A stretch of DNA of 64,000 nt from the NCBI GenBank assembly GCA_022592445.1, contig JABYQR010000086.1, forward strand, positions 62,001 through 126,000, in the 5' to 3' direction. Positions 12,701 to 25,513 of this stretch are shown here, in pieces. This DNA comes from Cytidiella melzeri (taxonomy: Eukaryota; Basidiomycota; Agaricomycetes; Polyporales; Irpicaceae). Below the pieces are notes generated by a model. That model was given only the letters and a program-made list of their open reading frames with translations. It was not told where the DNA came from and ran no database searches. A program made the position numbers and the translations under genes. Numbering within the stretch: the stretch's first letter is position 1; every line of letters begins with the position of its first letter.

Positions 12701-15237
12701 GGGTACATGATCGGTGTTTCAGAGCTCACTATAATATTCCAGGATGCTCTGCGAAAGCGACTCACGCGTAAAGCGAACGCCGAGGATTTTATATGCTCGA
12801 AGGCTTCTGCGCTTCGTCTTTGTCCTGCCTTCCTTGCTTTCGGCATGTGCAACTCGCAGCACTGTGGCTGTAGTCATGACGCGGGCGCTACAGGTCCTGA
12901 AGCTTTCCATCTCCGTGTACGAATCATCTTGCAGCAGATATCGATATGTCAGTCGACAAGAGCCTTAGAAGATCAACTGAAGCAGCAAGCGTACGTAACA
13001 CTTATCTCCACGATGAATTTGAGTTCAGATCTCATGCACAATACAGGCTATGGCTCTCAAGATACTATCACGCCTTATTCCCAGTGAACATTAAAGCTGG
13101 TTCATTGCTTGACTTAGACCTCGCAGTGATGCCGGAAGCGGAGAAAGGTCTACCAGTGATAAGAGAATGGCTGCACGATTTCCTTTACAAAGCCACTTTT
13201 CAAAGTGTCGGATGGGAACAATACCTGACTATGCTCACCTACGCCGCTACCCTCACGATACTCCTAGAGCAGGAAAATGCCTTGTACTATTTCAAGCGAG
13301 CCAATTGTATCACGACTGAGAGGCCACGCCACCTCATACGCAAAAACGATCGTTACATCGTTCAAGATCTGGTAGGTTTCCTTTCCTACGAAGGCAATAC
13401 GGCGCTGTCTGCAGGTGTTCTTTTTATCAAGTAAGCATCGGACTCACTGCAACGCACGCTTTACTTGAACTTCCATCAAATCATAGGACTGTATGCGAAG
13501 ACCGGCACCCCATAGATCTCACAGTGTTCTGCAATCTGGTGGAACAGCTGTGCGCCAGCTATGCGATCGCCTACCGGTTACGGAAGTACAACTCGCTGCA
13601 TGATCTAACTCTCAGCCGCAAGTGGATGTCTGCCTTGTGCGCTGAGGACAAACTGGCTGGCCAAGAGATCACCCTATTGAACATGTTCATTGAGTTGATT
13701 CCTACTCTACTGCACGAAACCTATACTAAAGCCAATCCGGGTAGGCCTTACGCATTTGTCACATTGTATCCCTTATGCTGAATCATAACTCTTAGCCTTC
13801 CTCCTGTACGAAGGCAGCTTTGCGATCGGAAACCAGCTGCGCAATATCTTCGTTGCTCGCTTGTGAGCTGTTCACTTTTTATTGAGCGGCGTCGTATTCT
13901 GTTCTGATTACGCCTCAGATGCAAGAGCTTTACTTTGTGTAAGCTTGCTTTCCTAGGTTATCTCAAGTACAGTACTGATAAGAGCGCAGTGGGCTATAAT
14001 TTGCCAGACCGAACCTTGCGGATCACAATTCATTCGCATATCACATCTCTTAAAAAGGCACGCCCAGAATCTCACTTTCCCAGAATCTTTTCAGGGTACG
14101 TCTAGCTATTACTACCTTGTTTACACCCTTCTGAACCTCTGCGATCCATTCAGGTATATGGACGCTCGGATGTGGAATGGTCTTGTCATGGCACTTCGTA
14201 GCACTGTTTTGCGTGAAGCCGGCACAGCTGAAGAGTTGGTGCATCTACAACATTTCAGCAGAGGTGACACAGACACACGCGTTTTTAAGGGAATTCACAA
14301 GATCTTGTACAAAAACCTCGCGGATCTGCCTGCGCTTCTACGTGGAGAGCTGGTCTCAGACTTGAACCCAAGGGCAGCCGAATTTGTACCAACACAAGTT
14401 GTACAGCAGCAGGCAGACACGGATAACGACGATGGTGCCGAGGAGCAGGACGACAGTGACGACGATGAAGCGGGTGGTTTATCGGCTCCTCCCGCAGAGG
14501 AAGACTCTGGTATAGATCACGCACTAGATCTCGAAGCCGCTGCACGCGCAGCAGACGAAGAGCGTGTAGAGCAGGTTGCAGAACCGCCGACCGAGGAAGA
14601 AGTACGAGCTGCCACGTTCATCACTCAGCTCTATCGCCGCAAGCTTTTGCGTAGGCGGGACCGCGATAGTCCGAAGAAAGGGCGGGAGGCGGAGAGGGAA
14701 CGATATTATCAGATGTATCGAGAACAGCCTCCGGTTAAGGGAGCAAATGCACGGTACAAAGCAATCTTTCTCGGATTCGTTCCTCTCGTCCTCTTCTGCC
14801 TCGAATCTTATAACACTCACGTCATCGCATCCAAGAAGAAGGCTATGGTGCGCCGAGACATTGCTCCGCATCACCAATATGAAAGTGTCATGGCTCAAAT
14901 TGACTGCGCTATGTAAGTTCAGGGTTCTTGTTCATGCCGGTCGCCATCCCAAACTAACGTTCCATCATACAGCGCAATGAACAAGCGCATTCAGCGGCTG
15001 AAAAAACAACTGGAACCAAAGTCTGCATTCCATCAAAAGCAATCCCAGTGCGAGCTGAGAGTGCTCGTCGGGGAAGTTGTCGCACTTGCTGCTGAGCTAC
15101 CTGAAGGCACGACTGCCTCGACGGCGGAGGAGCTGAAGACAGCTGCAGACATGATCATACCGGGACCCCCGTCGCCGAAGAGGAAAGCGGTGAAGCCAGA
15201 GCTCGTGGTAGATTTGAACGACTATGAAATGTACTAG
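6742..15237 (+). CDS. TRANK1-like giant SF1 (UvrD-type) helicase
   Basis: Very large superfamily-1 helicase-like protein, roughly 2,000-2,300 aa over many short exons. The ATPase core is complete: Walker A GRSGTGKTTTM, split by an intron around 8930-9023; Walker B DEAQD at 10105-10119; motif III GLFWAGDTAQTIS; motif IV region NYRSHGGI at about 10432; and motif VI LYVAITRARKNLW at about 11159-11200. Downstream are helical, TPR-like stretches rich in Ala/Glu (about 11320-12250), then a Cys/His cluster near 12826-12880 (CPAFLAFGMCNSQHCGCSH) that resembles a CCCH-type zinc finger. The C-terminal part has an acidic run, then a basic region with an IQ-like segment. This order (SF1 helicase plus long repeat tail) matches fungal TRANK1-type proteins of unknown function. 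The start is uncertain: 6742 is chosen; 6625 or 6793 are possible. Confidence 0.82.
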
Positions 15238-15356
15238 ATAGGCGGATGGGATAGAGGTGTCGCTATAACGTGTATGATTACGTAGATATACAATGGGTTG
15301 TTGTGAAGTATGATCAAGCAGTTTGTGTGCATGCCCTCTGGTAAGTGAATGAGCTA

Positions 15357-18167
15357 TCATAGGAATGCCTGGGCCTGCAGGTTCCATATTCGTGCGTAGT
15401 CTCCTTCTTGCTTGAGGAGTCCGTCATGAGTACCGCTCTCCACAATCCGCGAATTGTTCATATACCTGGCGTGGCGTAAGCACGCAAGGAGACATGAGTG
15501 GCGGCAGATGCTTACAGTATAAGATCAGCGTGACGGGTCAAGTTGCCAAACCGGTGTGAAGAGAATATCATGGTCTTGCTTCCTCGCAGCTCACGCAGAC
15601 GACGGAATAGATCTTAGAATGAAGAGTCAGCTTCCCACCGTCAGCCCCCAGGGAGAAGGAAATTGCTCACCATGCTCTGCAGTAGGATCCAATGAGGCAC
15701 TTGGCTCATCAAACAACAACAGCCCGACACCCGCATCGTCCGACACAACAGATCGCATGAACATTCGTGATCTAGTTCCCACCAAACGATACAGGTATCA
15801 TCAGCATCCCCACCCGACAAGGAATAAAACAACAAGCGGTAGGACGAAGACTTACACAGCCAACCTCTGCATCTGTCCTCCACTCAAATTTGTCGTCCCA
15901 GACGCCATACCACCCGCAGACCTCACACCCTGATAATCCACCGGTCGCCCAAAAAGTGTCGTCGTGCCTTCTGGTAGGCCACTGTAAATGTCTTTGACAG
16001 GTCGATCGAGGTATGTGTTGAAGCCTTCGGGTAGACGTTCGATGAATTGAGACGATCCTCCGAGTTCGGCGGCGAGGTGGACCTTTGAGTCATCGTGCGC
16101 GCTGGTAGGATCACCTAGGGCGATGTTGTCGCGGATCTGCGCTCAAAGGAGGGAAATAAGTAGGGTTAGTGAACAGCTCTTGAAGAGTTATGTACACGAG
16201 CTAGCTCACAGACAGTGGGAAGTGACTGAAATCCTGAAAGAGGACGGACATGGCATTACGCAGGTCGGCTAGTTTGAGTGTGCGGATGTCTTTTCCGTCG
16301 AGGAAAATTTCGCCTTCTTGTGGATCGTAGAGACGGATGCAGAGCTTGAGGATTGTACTTTTTCCGGAGCCGTTGGTACCGACGATGACCTGCACAAGAC
16401 GCCAGCAGGTCATTTGTTCGGTGAGGTTGCTTGGGTGGTAGAGTGAATGCTTACGCAGAGTTGGCCAGGGTTCACATTAAACGATACGTTTCGCAATGCG
16501 TAGTCACTACCGCCAGGGTAGGTGAAGGAGACATTTCTGTACACAGACATCGATTATCTTCCATCTGTTTAAGAAACAACGAGGGGTACCTGAACTCTAT
16601 TCCTATCCCCGACTTGACCGATGTAGCATCTTCAGGGAACGGCACAGCCCCGTCTGGTATCCTATTGGGTATATTCGTGACTTCGTAAAGCTTGCGTATC
16701 GTATCGAGTTGGTCCGCTATCGATCCGGTCTTCTCGAAGGATTGGAGGAGCATCCAGGAGAGATTGCTTGCGTTCTCGCGAATTAGACTGAGAGATGCCA
16801 TGGAGACCGGTATGGATGTTGGGCGTTGGATGGCACGGATTATGAAGGCGACCTGGATGGCAGTCATGTTTCAAAAATGGAGCGAGACTAACAAGTAAAT
16901 GAGTAAGAAAGGATTACCTGAGGCAACTGCTGAATTGAGTCTTGGAGTATTGGAATGACGGCGAAGCCACGGTATGCATTGTATTCCTTATAAGTTTCCC
17001 AGAAGCCACCCATGTAATCTCCAATATGAAGTGTGGCATCTTTGAACACTGAGGACGACGAGGTCAAATTCTGGCAGATGTTCAGCATAATATGCGACGC
17101 ACCCTCCGCGACAAATTCAGCCATGTTACCTGCGACGAGTTCTTGCCTGTGCTCGGGAAAAGATACGACACGTTTAAAGCCCTCTATCTTTAGGTAGTGT
17201 TCGTTCTTCGTTGTCGCCGCCCAAACTATCATACCACGAGATTATGAAAACAAACTTTAGACTAAGAAAGAAATTCATACCTCCTCCACGGCGAAGAGCC
17301 ATATGATTAGGCCTGAAGTGTTGGGTAATGATGGGAATGATACTCAAAACGCTCAACAGTGGTCCATCCGGCTGGTTCCTCAGTACGCCTGCCAAGACTA
17401 CAACTTGTGTCACTACTTTGATCATAGCTTCACCAAGTCCTGTGACCAAGAGTACAGTTTGCCATGCAACGGTAGTGTGGCCAAGGTTCGAGATCGAGTC
17501 AAGCTGCCTTTGGACGGCCGCATCGTCGAACGTGGGGACATCTAACCGCGCTCTAGCGCGGAATATATGGGATGTGTAGTGTCGCCGTATGCGGGCTTGT
17601 AAGGGAAGCTGAACGCGGAGTTGTGCTAAGTGAACGAGACGACTGGCGATGCTACAGGCCATATTGCCGAGCGTTATATGGAAGAGAAGTTGTTTGTCTA
17701 ATGTTCGTTTTTCGACGGCGACTTCGACCTGAGAAAGTTGAATCAATCATTACTTGTCTATAGTGGGAGAGACTCACGATAGTTAACATTTGACCTTTGT
17801 ACCTGCATGAACGGTGAGTGTCGAGTTAAGCACAAGCACAGACAGACAAATTTACGTACCAGATAGATATCGCGGGAATGAGCGATCCAACCAACACTAC
17901 CACCAAATAACATGCCAGTAGCGTCCAGCAGCTACGTATATTGCCTATATCCTTCAGCATCATCCACAGGTAGGGTAAACTCTGTCTCATCGCGAGGAAC
18001 TGTTCCAGACGCGAAGCGCCTGGTATGCTAGCCAGTTCAGGCTCCCTCTCCTCGTACAGGTCCCATACTCCCATCTTGGTATGCTTTACTTTGACTTCGT
18101 CCTCCGTGTTGAAAACGCCTTTCCGTGACGTAATTGGCCTGCGGCCGCCTCCTTTTCGGGCTCTCAT
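15357..18167 (-). CDS. ABC transporter, half-size (TMD-NBD)
   Basis: ATP-driven membrane transporter with one transmembrane domain followed by one nucleotide-binding domain, about 750 aa after removing many ~50-bp introns. The start at 18167 gives a basic cytosolic N-terminus, then hydrophobic segments such as CWTLLACYLVVVLVGSLIPA. The NBD has Walker A GTNGSGKS, a Q-loop in SVLFQDFSHFPL, signature LSGGQMQRLA, Walker B/D-loop LLLFDEPSASLDP and the H-loop in IFSSHRFG. The C-terminus is IWNLQAQAFL. All catalytic motifs are intact, so it should be an active ATPase. An extended loop lies between Q-loop and signature. The NBD resembles ABC-B/MsbA-type exporters; substrate and membrane are unknown. 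It is convergent with the helicase gene, only ~120 bp away. Confidence 0.88.
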
Positions 18168-18809
18168 AACTTCACTTGCTAGCCGTCGTGAGTGGTGTAT
18201 GAGACTTGGAGTACAGTTTGGGAGGTCGTATCAACGTGGATTCGATTGTCGCAGCGGGCAGAGGGTAGTATAGTTTACTGAAATCCTAATATTCGAGTTC
18301 AGGATAACATTCGCTGACCTGGTGGAGACTTTGAGTCAAAGAATGAGGATGCATGTTGTGATTCAAAGCACTAAGAGGTTTTGAAAGTGCTCACCTTGCA
18401 GCTTACCGCAAGCAGTGCGGTCCAAATGACTTCAATGAGTTCAGAAAAGTGTTCATGTTGTTGTGCAACTGTGCTGCCTCGTGAGTTGTGTCCCGCGCCG
18501 CTGGGTCCGTTATATTGTTCATGATCACTCGTATTTCTATCGAGATATTAATGTTGACTGTAAAGAAATATTTACAATAGCATACAAAATAACCCCTTGC
18601 AGCTTGTAAGCAACATTACAATGAAGCCGCGCATCTGTAGTTAATAATCAGAGTGAACAACTGACGCGTTTAATTCTGCTAAATGCCAGCTTGAGTCCCG
18701 CGTCGCCCGACGGCTTGTAAACCAACCTCTTCCACCTTAATCACCGACCAGGCTCCCATTGTCGACACTGGCCCTGAAAGTATCTGCGACGCGAGGCTAA
18801 CCTCTCAAC
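18168..18809. promoter_or_regulatory. Divergent promoter region between ABC transporter and coiled-coil gene
   Basis: No coding sequence is supported. The plus-strand gene starts at 18810 after a short pyrimidine-rich stretch (about 18723-18760). The AT-rich centre (about 18530-18620) has no recognised motif. Confidence 0.4.
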
Positions 18810-21800
18810 ATGGCGGCAGCTCACTCTCGTCAGCTCTCTCGTCTGCACATCCCCCCGCCTATGGGCCAGCAGCAACCATTCATTTATGGCGACAACCCTC
18901 CCATGTTCTCTCCCAGCCTTCCGTCCGCCATCCAAGTCGGCACACATAACACCTTCGCCACGCACAACGGCTCGCATCCCTTTCAAACCCCCATGCAAGC
19001 CAACTTCTTCCCCAGACCACCCAATGCTCCTGCTCGACCTTCAATGCACCGCGCACACCCGAGCGTAGTGCACCTTGCAGCAGCGGGTATTCTACCCCCA
19101 CCGGGAATGCCCCTGACTCCGCTGGGACAAGTTGGGTTCCCAGCTCCCATGCTCCCACCGCCTTTTATTCCCAAGAGCAAGCGGACACAAAGTATGAGTA
19201 CAGGTGGGCCGCCGAAGGCCGTTTTGGGCGGCCCACAACGGAAAGTGAGCCCGCTGCCGCCAGTCATTGTAGCTCCCGCGGCTCCGGTTGTGTCAGTCTC
19301 AAAACCAAAGAAGATTGTTGTCAATCTCCCGAGAGAGACCGAGCAAGAGGGCGGGGAGCAGAGAAAATCCTTACCTTGGGCACGTACGCCGGTCCTAGCT
19401 TCTCAGCTCCCCCCGCAACCCGCGATTCGTCCTGTTGAGCTATCCACCGGTGAATCGTATCCACCTGACGCGTGGAGGCACCATATCCCCCCAACAGTGG
19501 ACGTGTTCCTCCCTGGGAAGGTAACAAGACTTCTCCGCATAAACGAGTACATAAACTAACTCAACGTTCTGCGACGATAGTCTGCGTGGCAGGCAATCAA
19601 ACAGAAGGCAATAGAGGAGAAGCTGGAGAAGCTTGGTGTCGAGAGGGGGTCAGGGAACGGACTGCCACAGGTCCACCAGCCTCATGCCCGAGCAGCTTCA
19701 GTAAGTCAATTATCGTACTGACATACTCAACACAAACCAAAACGTTTTGCCAGATCTCTTCACCTGCAGACCCCGCTTTGCTCTTTTTCAAGCTCAACAA
19801 GCTTCAACAGTCTCAGAACGCGTCGACAAGCGGCTCCCTCTCCGTATCCCCACAGCAACCCTTTACATCCTCTCCCTCACCTGGAATGGGTTTACCACCC
19901 CGTCTGCAAAATCGTCACGGACACAGCATGTCACTAGCGCAAGCGCCGTCATACTATAATCCTTCCTCAGCCTTCAATCCCTTTGGACCAGCAGCGACTC
20001 TCGGCTCTGACCAAATCATCCCTCGGCTTTCCCCCGGCCTGCCCACCATCACAGCGACCTCAGAGGCTGCACCGTTACATGCACCTCAAGGGCGCGTGCC
20101 CACGAATCTATCGTCTCTAGCTCCTCCGACGTCGTCATCGCGCCCAGAGAGTAGGCCAGACTTCATGCGCGGGTTCGGTCTAGACGTGACAGAAGAAGAA
20201 GAAGAGCCTGTTGAGGAGCCGCTTGCTCAACCGATTGAAGAAACGCAAGATGAAAGCGAAGAAGCGACTGTCGAGGCGCCCGGAATTGAGCTGGATATCA
20301 GCGTAGATATGACTGTGGATGAGCGGGACGAGCTGGCGCAAGATAGTGCCAGCACAATCTCCGAAAGTCGGATACACTCGAGGCACGTGTCGAAGTTATC
20401 TGCAGCGTTATCGTTGCGTTCAGTGGGACGCGTGGAAGAAGCGGTTATCCTGCAGGCTCCGGCTATTCCAGAGATCATGGCTGCTGTGGAAGGCGAGATT
20501 GACGAAGTGGAGGAAGACGCTGTAGCAGAGTGGACGGGCTCAGAGGATTTAAGGGATACGGATGATGAGGTCAGTGTGTCTTTCGTTTTTTTGGATTACG
20601 TACTGATCAAAGCTTGCCTCTGTATCAAAGAGCATAGGCGAATGGTCGAACCCTTCAGACGAAGAAAGGGCAAGACAGAGTCGTCTTGAACGCCGTATGT
20701 TGCGTCGAGCTCAGCAACTGCACCGAGACCTCGAGGCTCCTAGGAGACTACCGAACTTTCCTCAGCCTCCTCTGTCGACATATGTTCGCAATCCTGACGA
20801 TGACGTTATCTCAAATCCCAGCGACGAAGAGCATCAGGAACTGCGAGACCACTTCATGGCCTTCCAGCAGCCGTCACAGTTCTCTAGGCCTGGCTCAAAC
20901 CACGGACCGCTGGGGCGTCCACTTCCACCTTTACCTCATTCGCGTACAAACTCGGCCCATTTCTCGTATCACGACCCTGCCTTAGCGCATTCTCGTGAGG
21001 GCTCTGATCAATTCACCCCTGGTGGCCTTCACCCTCGTCCACCGCGCACAGAAAGCCTGAACCCTCTTGCGAAACCATTCGTCTTTGGGGCGTCCGCGCT
21101 CACGCTCAAAGCACTTGCATCCCCAGCACCAGCACCAGTATCTGCTCTGGCAGTAGCTCCCGCACCACCAGCTGCATCTCTACCTACGCATGCGCGTGTG
21201 TCGTCGCTGGGCAAGCCACTAAATGTTGCTGCTCCCGAGTTCAAGCCTGGAGGATTCACGTTCAAGCCACCGCCTGGAGTGCCAGAGCTCTCATTTCCAC
21301 TTGCGCAAGCTCCCGCAGCACGCCCTCTACCGAGTCCTCCGGTTGCCAATTCCTCGCCTGTCAGAGCATCACAGGGTAGAGAGAAGAGACAGCGGCGCGG
21401 CTCGGTCACGGTCACCGAAGACGAGGAATTTGACGAGGGCAATGACACGATGGCGTCGTTCAAGTTCCCGCCCTCGGCACCAGCCGTTGACGATGGGAAG
21501 AAAATGAGGCATTCTGCACCGGCAAGCCCACCAACAGGGATTGAGGCCGTCAACAATCCTGTAAATGCCTTTACGTTCGCTGGTTTCTCGTCGAATATGG
21601 CATTCACTCAGGGTGAGCTTGTGCATGAGAACTTGATCGCTCGTGGACACGCCCTTGAAGGGAATGTTGATGATGCCGCCACGGACGTGGGCGATGACCC
21701 GGGTTCGTCGAAGGAGTTACCATTCCCTCCTACGGCGAAGCCCAAGCGAGCTCCGATACCTTTGGACTTCAAACACCCTGTGTCGACTAACACGGTTCCT

Positions 21801-24800
21801 GCTGGCCTCTTCAAGGCCCTTGTCAACGGTGACGATGAGCGTACACGTCGCTCTGTCCGCTCCAGATTAAGCTCGCGAGATATCTTTGAGCACAGCCCGC
21901 GTCCTTCGCTGGATGATCTTAGCGTGCCGACCATTTCGCAAAGGAAAAGTCGCAACCGACTGTTCACCGAGCCAAGCTTCCGGGATCACTCGCCTGATGA
22001 GTTGGATGTGTTTGATGCGCCTCGGCGGTCGTCTTTGCCGCCTCGTCATAGCCGCGAAGACTCCTCTGGCTCTGATATGTCGCTTGCGCCTATGAACCTG
22101 TCGAGGCGGGTTGAGATGCAGCAATATGAACAGAGATTGGAGATGCTCTTGGACGAGAAGATCGAGGGAATACGGACGGCGTTGGACGAGTACAAGCGAG
22201 CTTCGGCTGGTCAGGCTATGAGCGCATCGACGGAATCAATGATTTCGGAGGTGATCTCGCTGTTTCGTACGCAGCTGCAAGACTCTGCCGCGCGCAGTTT
22301 GGAAGACAACCAGCAAGATGCGCGAGGCGAGTTCGACTTTGAGATGTTGAAGGATATCATAGAGCAGAGTAACGCTGAGGCGCGGAACGTCATGCAACAA
22401 GACTTGGAGAAGTGGGTTGCATCTAGTCGTGGAAGTAGCCTGGATTTCAAGAAGTATTCGGAGGATCTGGCGGAGAGGACTGTCAAGGCGGTTTTGACGG
22501 CTACTTCGCAGATTACGATGCACCTACACACCATGGAGCAGTCTCGACCGTCTATCACGGCTGAACGCGACACTATCGTTCATGACATCCTCTCTGCGCT
22601 TGGACCTGCCTTTGCTTCCATTCGGCCTGAAGCTATCGACTATGATGGTCTCACCGCACAGCTGTCTCAAGCAGTCAAGCCACATATTGCTCAGCTCATC
22701 GACCTCGCATCCGACAAGCGCGAAACCGCTGGCTTGATTGTCGAGAGACTTCTTCCAATTCTTCCTTCGTTGTACCCTGCTGCACCTGAGCTTGACACCG
22801 AGGGCCTGGTCGGTCGTCTCACCGTGGAGATGCGCAAGATCATCGGTCCCTTGGACGCCCATGAGATAAAGGAACAAGTCTCTGATCTTGTCGTCGAGAG
22901 ACTCGACTCCCGTTTAGCTGTCCGTGATAGGGCGCTGAGCCCAGAGTCCCTTAGTGAAAGGGTCAACGATGGCATCAAGACTCTTCTTCTGCCCTTGCAG
23001 GAGCTCAAGGCTGCTGTGGAATCTGTTAGGACGTCAGAAGCTGCTATCGCCAAAACCGACCTCTCTGGTATTCGTTCGGAGGTGACTGCTGCACTCGCTG
23101 ATCTACCAAGTCAACTCGCTTCGGCGGTGGCTACTCTTGATCAGGCCCGCGTGGAGCTTGCTGCTCAGAAGGATAGTGTCAAAGAGGAGACTACGGAGGA
23201 CAGCATTGTTGGGATGCGAGACGCTCTCGACCAGATGGCGGATGACCAAAAACGACTCCTCGCTGTGAACACTGAGCTCGCCGATTTCTGCCAAGAAATT
23301 GTCAAGCACGTCGACGCTCTTCCTGAAGCTATGCTCGAGGCTACGAAGGTGCTGCAGAACGCACATGCGGACATGCTCGAACACGACACGTCGAAGAAGG
23401 ATGCCGAAGAGATTCGCCGGTTGATGGCTGCCAACGCGGAGGCGCAAATACAGCTGGCTAAGGCGAGAGGTGCTCACGGTCAAGTGCGCGTGGAAAAGGA
23501 TACTCTTGCTGACCGGTTGCGAGTTGTGGAAGAAGAAAGGGATGGTCTACGCTCGAAGTTAGAAGCAGCAGAGTCATCGGCTAGCGAGAAGACTGCTGCT
23601 GTCGCCGCTGCGGATGCGAAGACCGCCGAGCTTGAGGCTGCGCTCGCACAGGCATTGGAGAGAATCAAGTCTGCTGACGTCGCGGCTCAGGAGAGCCAAG
23701 GGCGAATCTCCATTCTTGAGAAGCAGAATGAAGAGATTATTGCGGAAAGGCAGCAATTGCAAAACAAGGTATGTCACTCGATTTGAGCCGCTACAACAAG
23801 CTCATGCTTGAAAACAGATTGACAAGCTCGAGATGACCTCACTGATCACTAACCGCGAGAAGGATACCCTCGCTGAGAAGTTGGCCGCCTTGAAGCAATC
23901 GCACGAGCAGCTTGCTGCACAAGCATCAAATTGGGACGAGCTTCGTCGCGCCTCTGAGCAGATGCAGTCCCTTGCTGCGTTGATTGGCCAGGGCGAGACC
24001 GAAGAAGTCAAGGAGCTCAGGCGCATTCGGGATAGTTACAAGATGCTCGAAGGGGAGCATGGGGCTCTCCAGAAGCGATTCAAAGAACAAGACAACAAGG
24101 TCGCGAACAACGAGAGGATTGCCCTTGCGACACGCCAGAACTTGAGCAACGCTCAGGAACGAGCTGTAGAGTGGGAGAGACGTGCCAAGGATTACGAACA
24201 TGATTTGCGAACAACACGCGCAAGCTTACAAGACGCTCAGCAAGCCCACTCTCAGCTGGAAGCCGACTATTCGTTAGTGAAGCTGCAGTTGGATGAACGT
24301 GATGCACACGAGCGTCTTGCGAATGTAAGTTCTTCTCATCAGCCATCATGTCCGTGAGCTCACAATCCTGCTCAGGACCGGGAGGGCAAGCTACGCGACC
24401 AGATTGCGGCTATGGAGGCGCAATTGGCACGCGCCCAGGCTGATCTTGACAAGGCAAATAGTGCAGTAGCTGCGGCTAAGAGTGCGCATTCGTCGACACC
24501 TTCTAACGTTCGTCAGAATGGCTATGCTCGTCAGCAGTACCCTTCTCGCCCAGATTCTCGTGCAAGCACGGCTTTCGGTGATCATCGTGCGGCTACGCCA
24601 ACTGCGCAAATTAATGGGAAGCGCTACACGCCGAACATCAGGCCCTCCTCTCCACCTCAGCCATCGGTTTGGCATTCGATGCACGCGCCTGCCGCACGCA
24701 GAGGAGAATCCATCCGCACCTCGAGCCGTCCACAGTCAAACTACCGTTCTCAGATACCCTCACCAACGCCTAGCAATGTCTCAGCCGCACCTACGCTCGG

Positions 24801-24822
24801 CGACGACGGTTGGTATTCATAA
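18810..24822 (+). CDS. Long proline-rich, coiled-coil protein, function unknown
   Basis: I do not recognise a named family. About 1,900 aa in six exons; the largest runs from about 20631 to 23769. Residues 1-~230 are Pro/Gln/Gly-rich and probably disordered (IPPPMGQQQPF at the start), followed by a short helix with SAWQAIKQKAIEEKLEKLG. A low-complexity Ser/Pro/Ala section with acidic runs (EEEEEP) follows, then an EWSNPSDEERARQ-type charged block with a long basic helix. The second half is mostly heptad-like alpha-helix (for example from ANAEAQIQLAKARGA onward), with long Glu/Lys/Ala/Leu coiled coil to near residue 1770. It ends in a Ser/Pro/Arg tail (SNVSAAPTLGDDGWYS). The shape suggests a scaffold or cytoskeletal/trafficking tether; that is only inference. 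No transmembrane segment or signal peptide was seen. Confidence 0.8.
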
Positions 24823-25513
24823 TACCCTAGAAAAGATACGGGGCCGTCATATAGACTCAATCGATCTTGTTTCGCTCCTTATCATAACAATTATGTTGTC
24901 ATCTTCATCTATGTTGCATCACTCATCTTTTGACTGTCGTATATTACTATCTTAGGACCGCTATATACCTACGAGTTTTATTGAACACATCCTTCCCTTC
25001 GTGCATTATCTCCTCCCATCCATTATCATTTGACCATCTACGGATTCCCATCCATCCCTCTTGCTTCGCCACTCTCGCATTGAGAATAGTTCTCACCACA
25101 GGTTGTTATAGCTTTGATGCTCGCAAACTCCAACGCTGTACACACATTTGGATACACTTAATCTTGGATTCTACACTTGATACAGAACTGAGGGTGGTTA
25201 GAGCTGTACCCAACGCGAGCATCGGCACGCAGCTACATAGCACCGCATTGAATGAATAGAGCGGGTACCGTCACATACACCGAAGGCTCAGATCCTACAA
25301 CATGAAAAAGCAGTGGCTCCAGAAGTTCAAAGACATCCCGAACATACTTCAAGTTAAGCTCAAGCAGAACAAGATTACGCAGGCCTCAATGCATGCTTAG
25401 CTTGAGATGATTCGTACAATAATGTTACCACATCCTGCAACATACCGGTATCCAGCGCGCTCGTTCGACGTCTGCGACCTCGACTTAAACTATATCTACT
25501 TCCTTCTACTAGA
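24823..25513. other. Convergent intergenic region, no gene seen
   Basis: Holds the 3' ends of two genes that face each other. Only short chance ORFs are present and no repeat or RNA gene was recognised. Confidence 0.5.

Noticed and set aside
21029..23483. Several minus ORFs of 90-190 codons
   Set aside because: Antisense shadows of the long coiled-coil exon.
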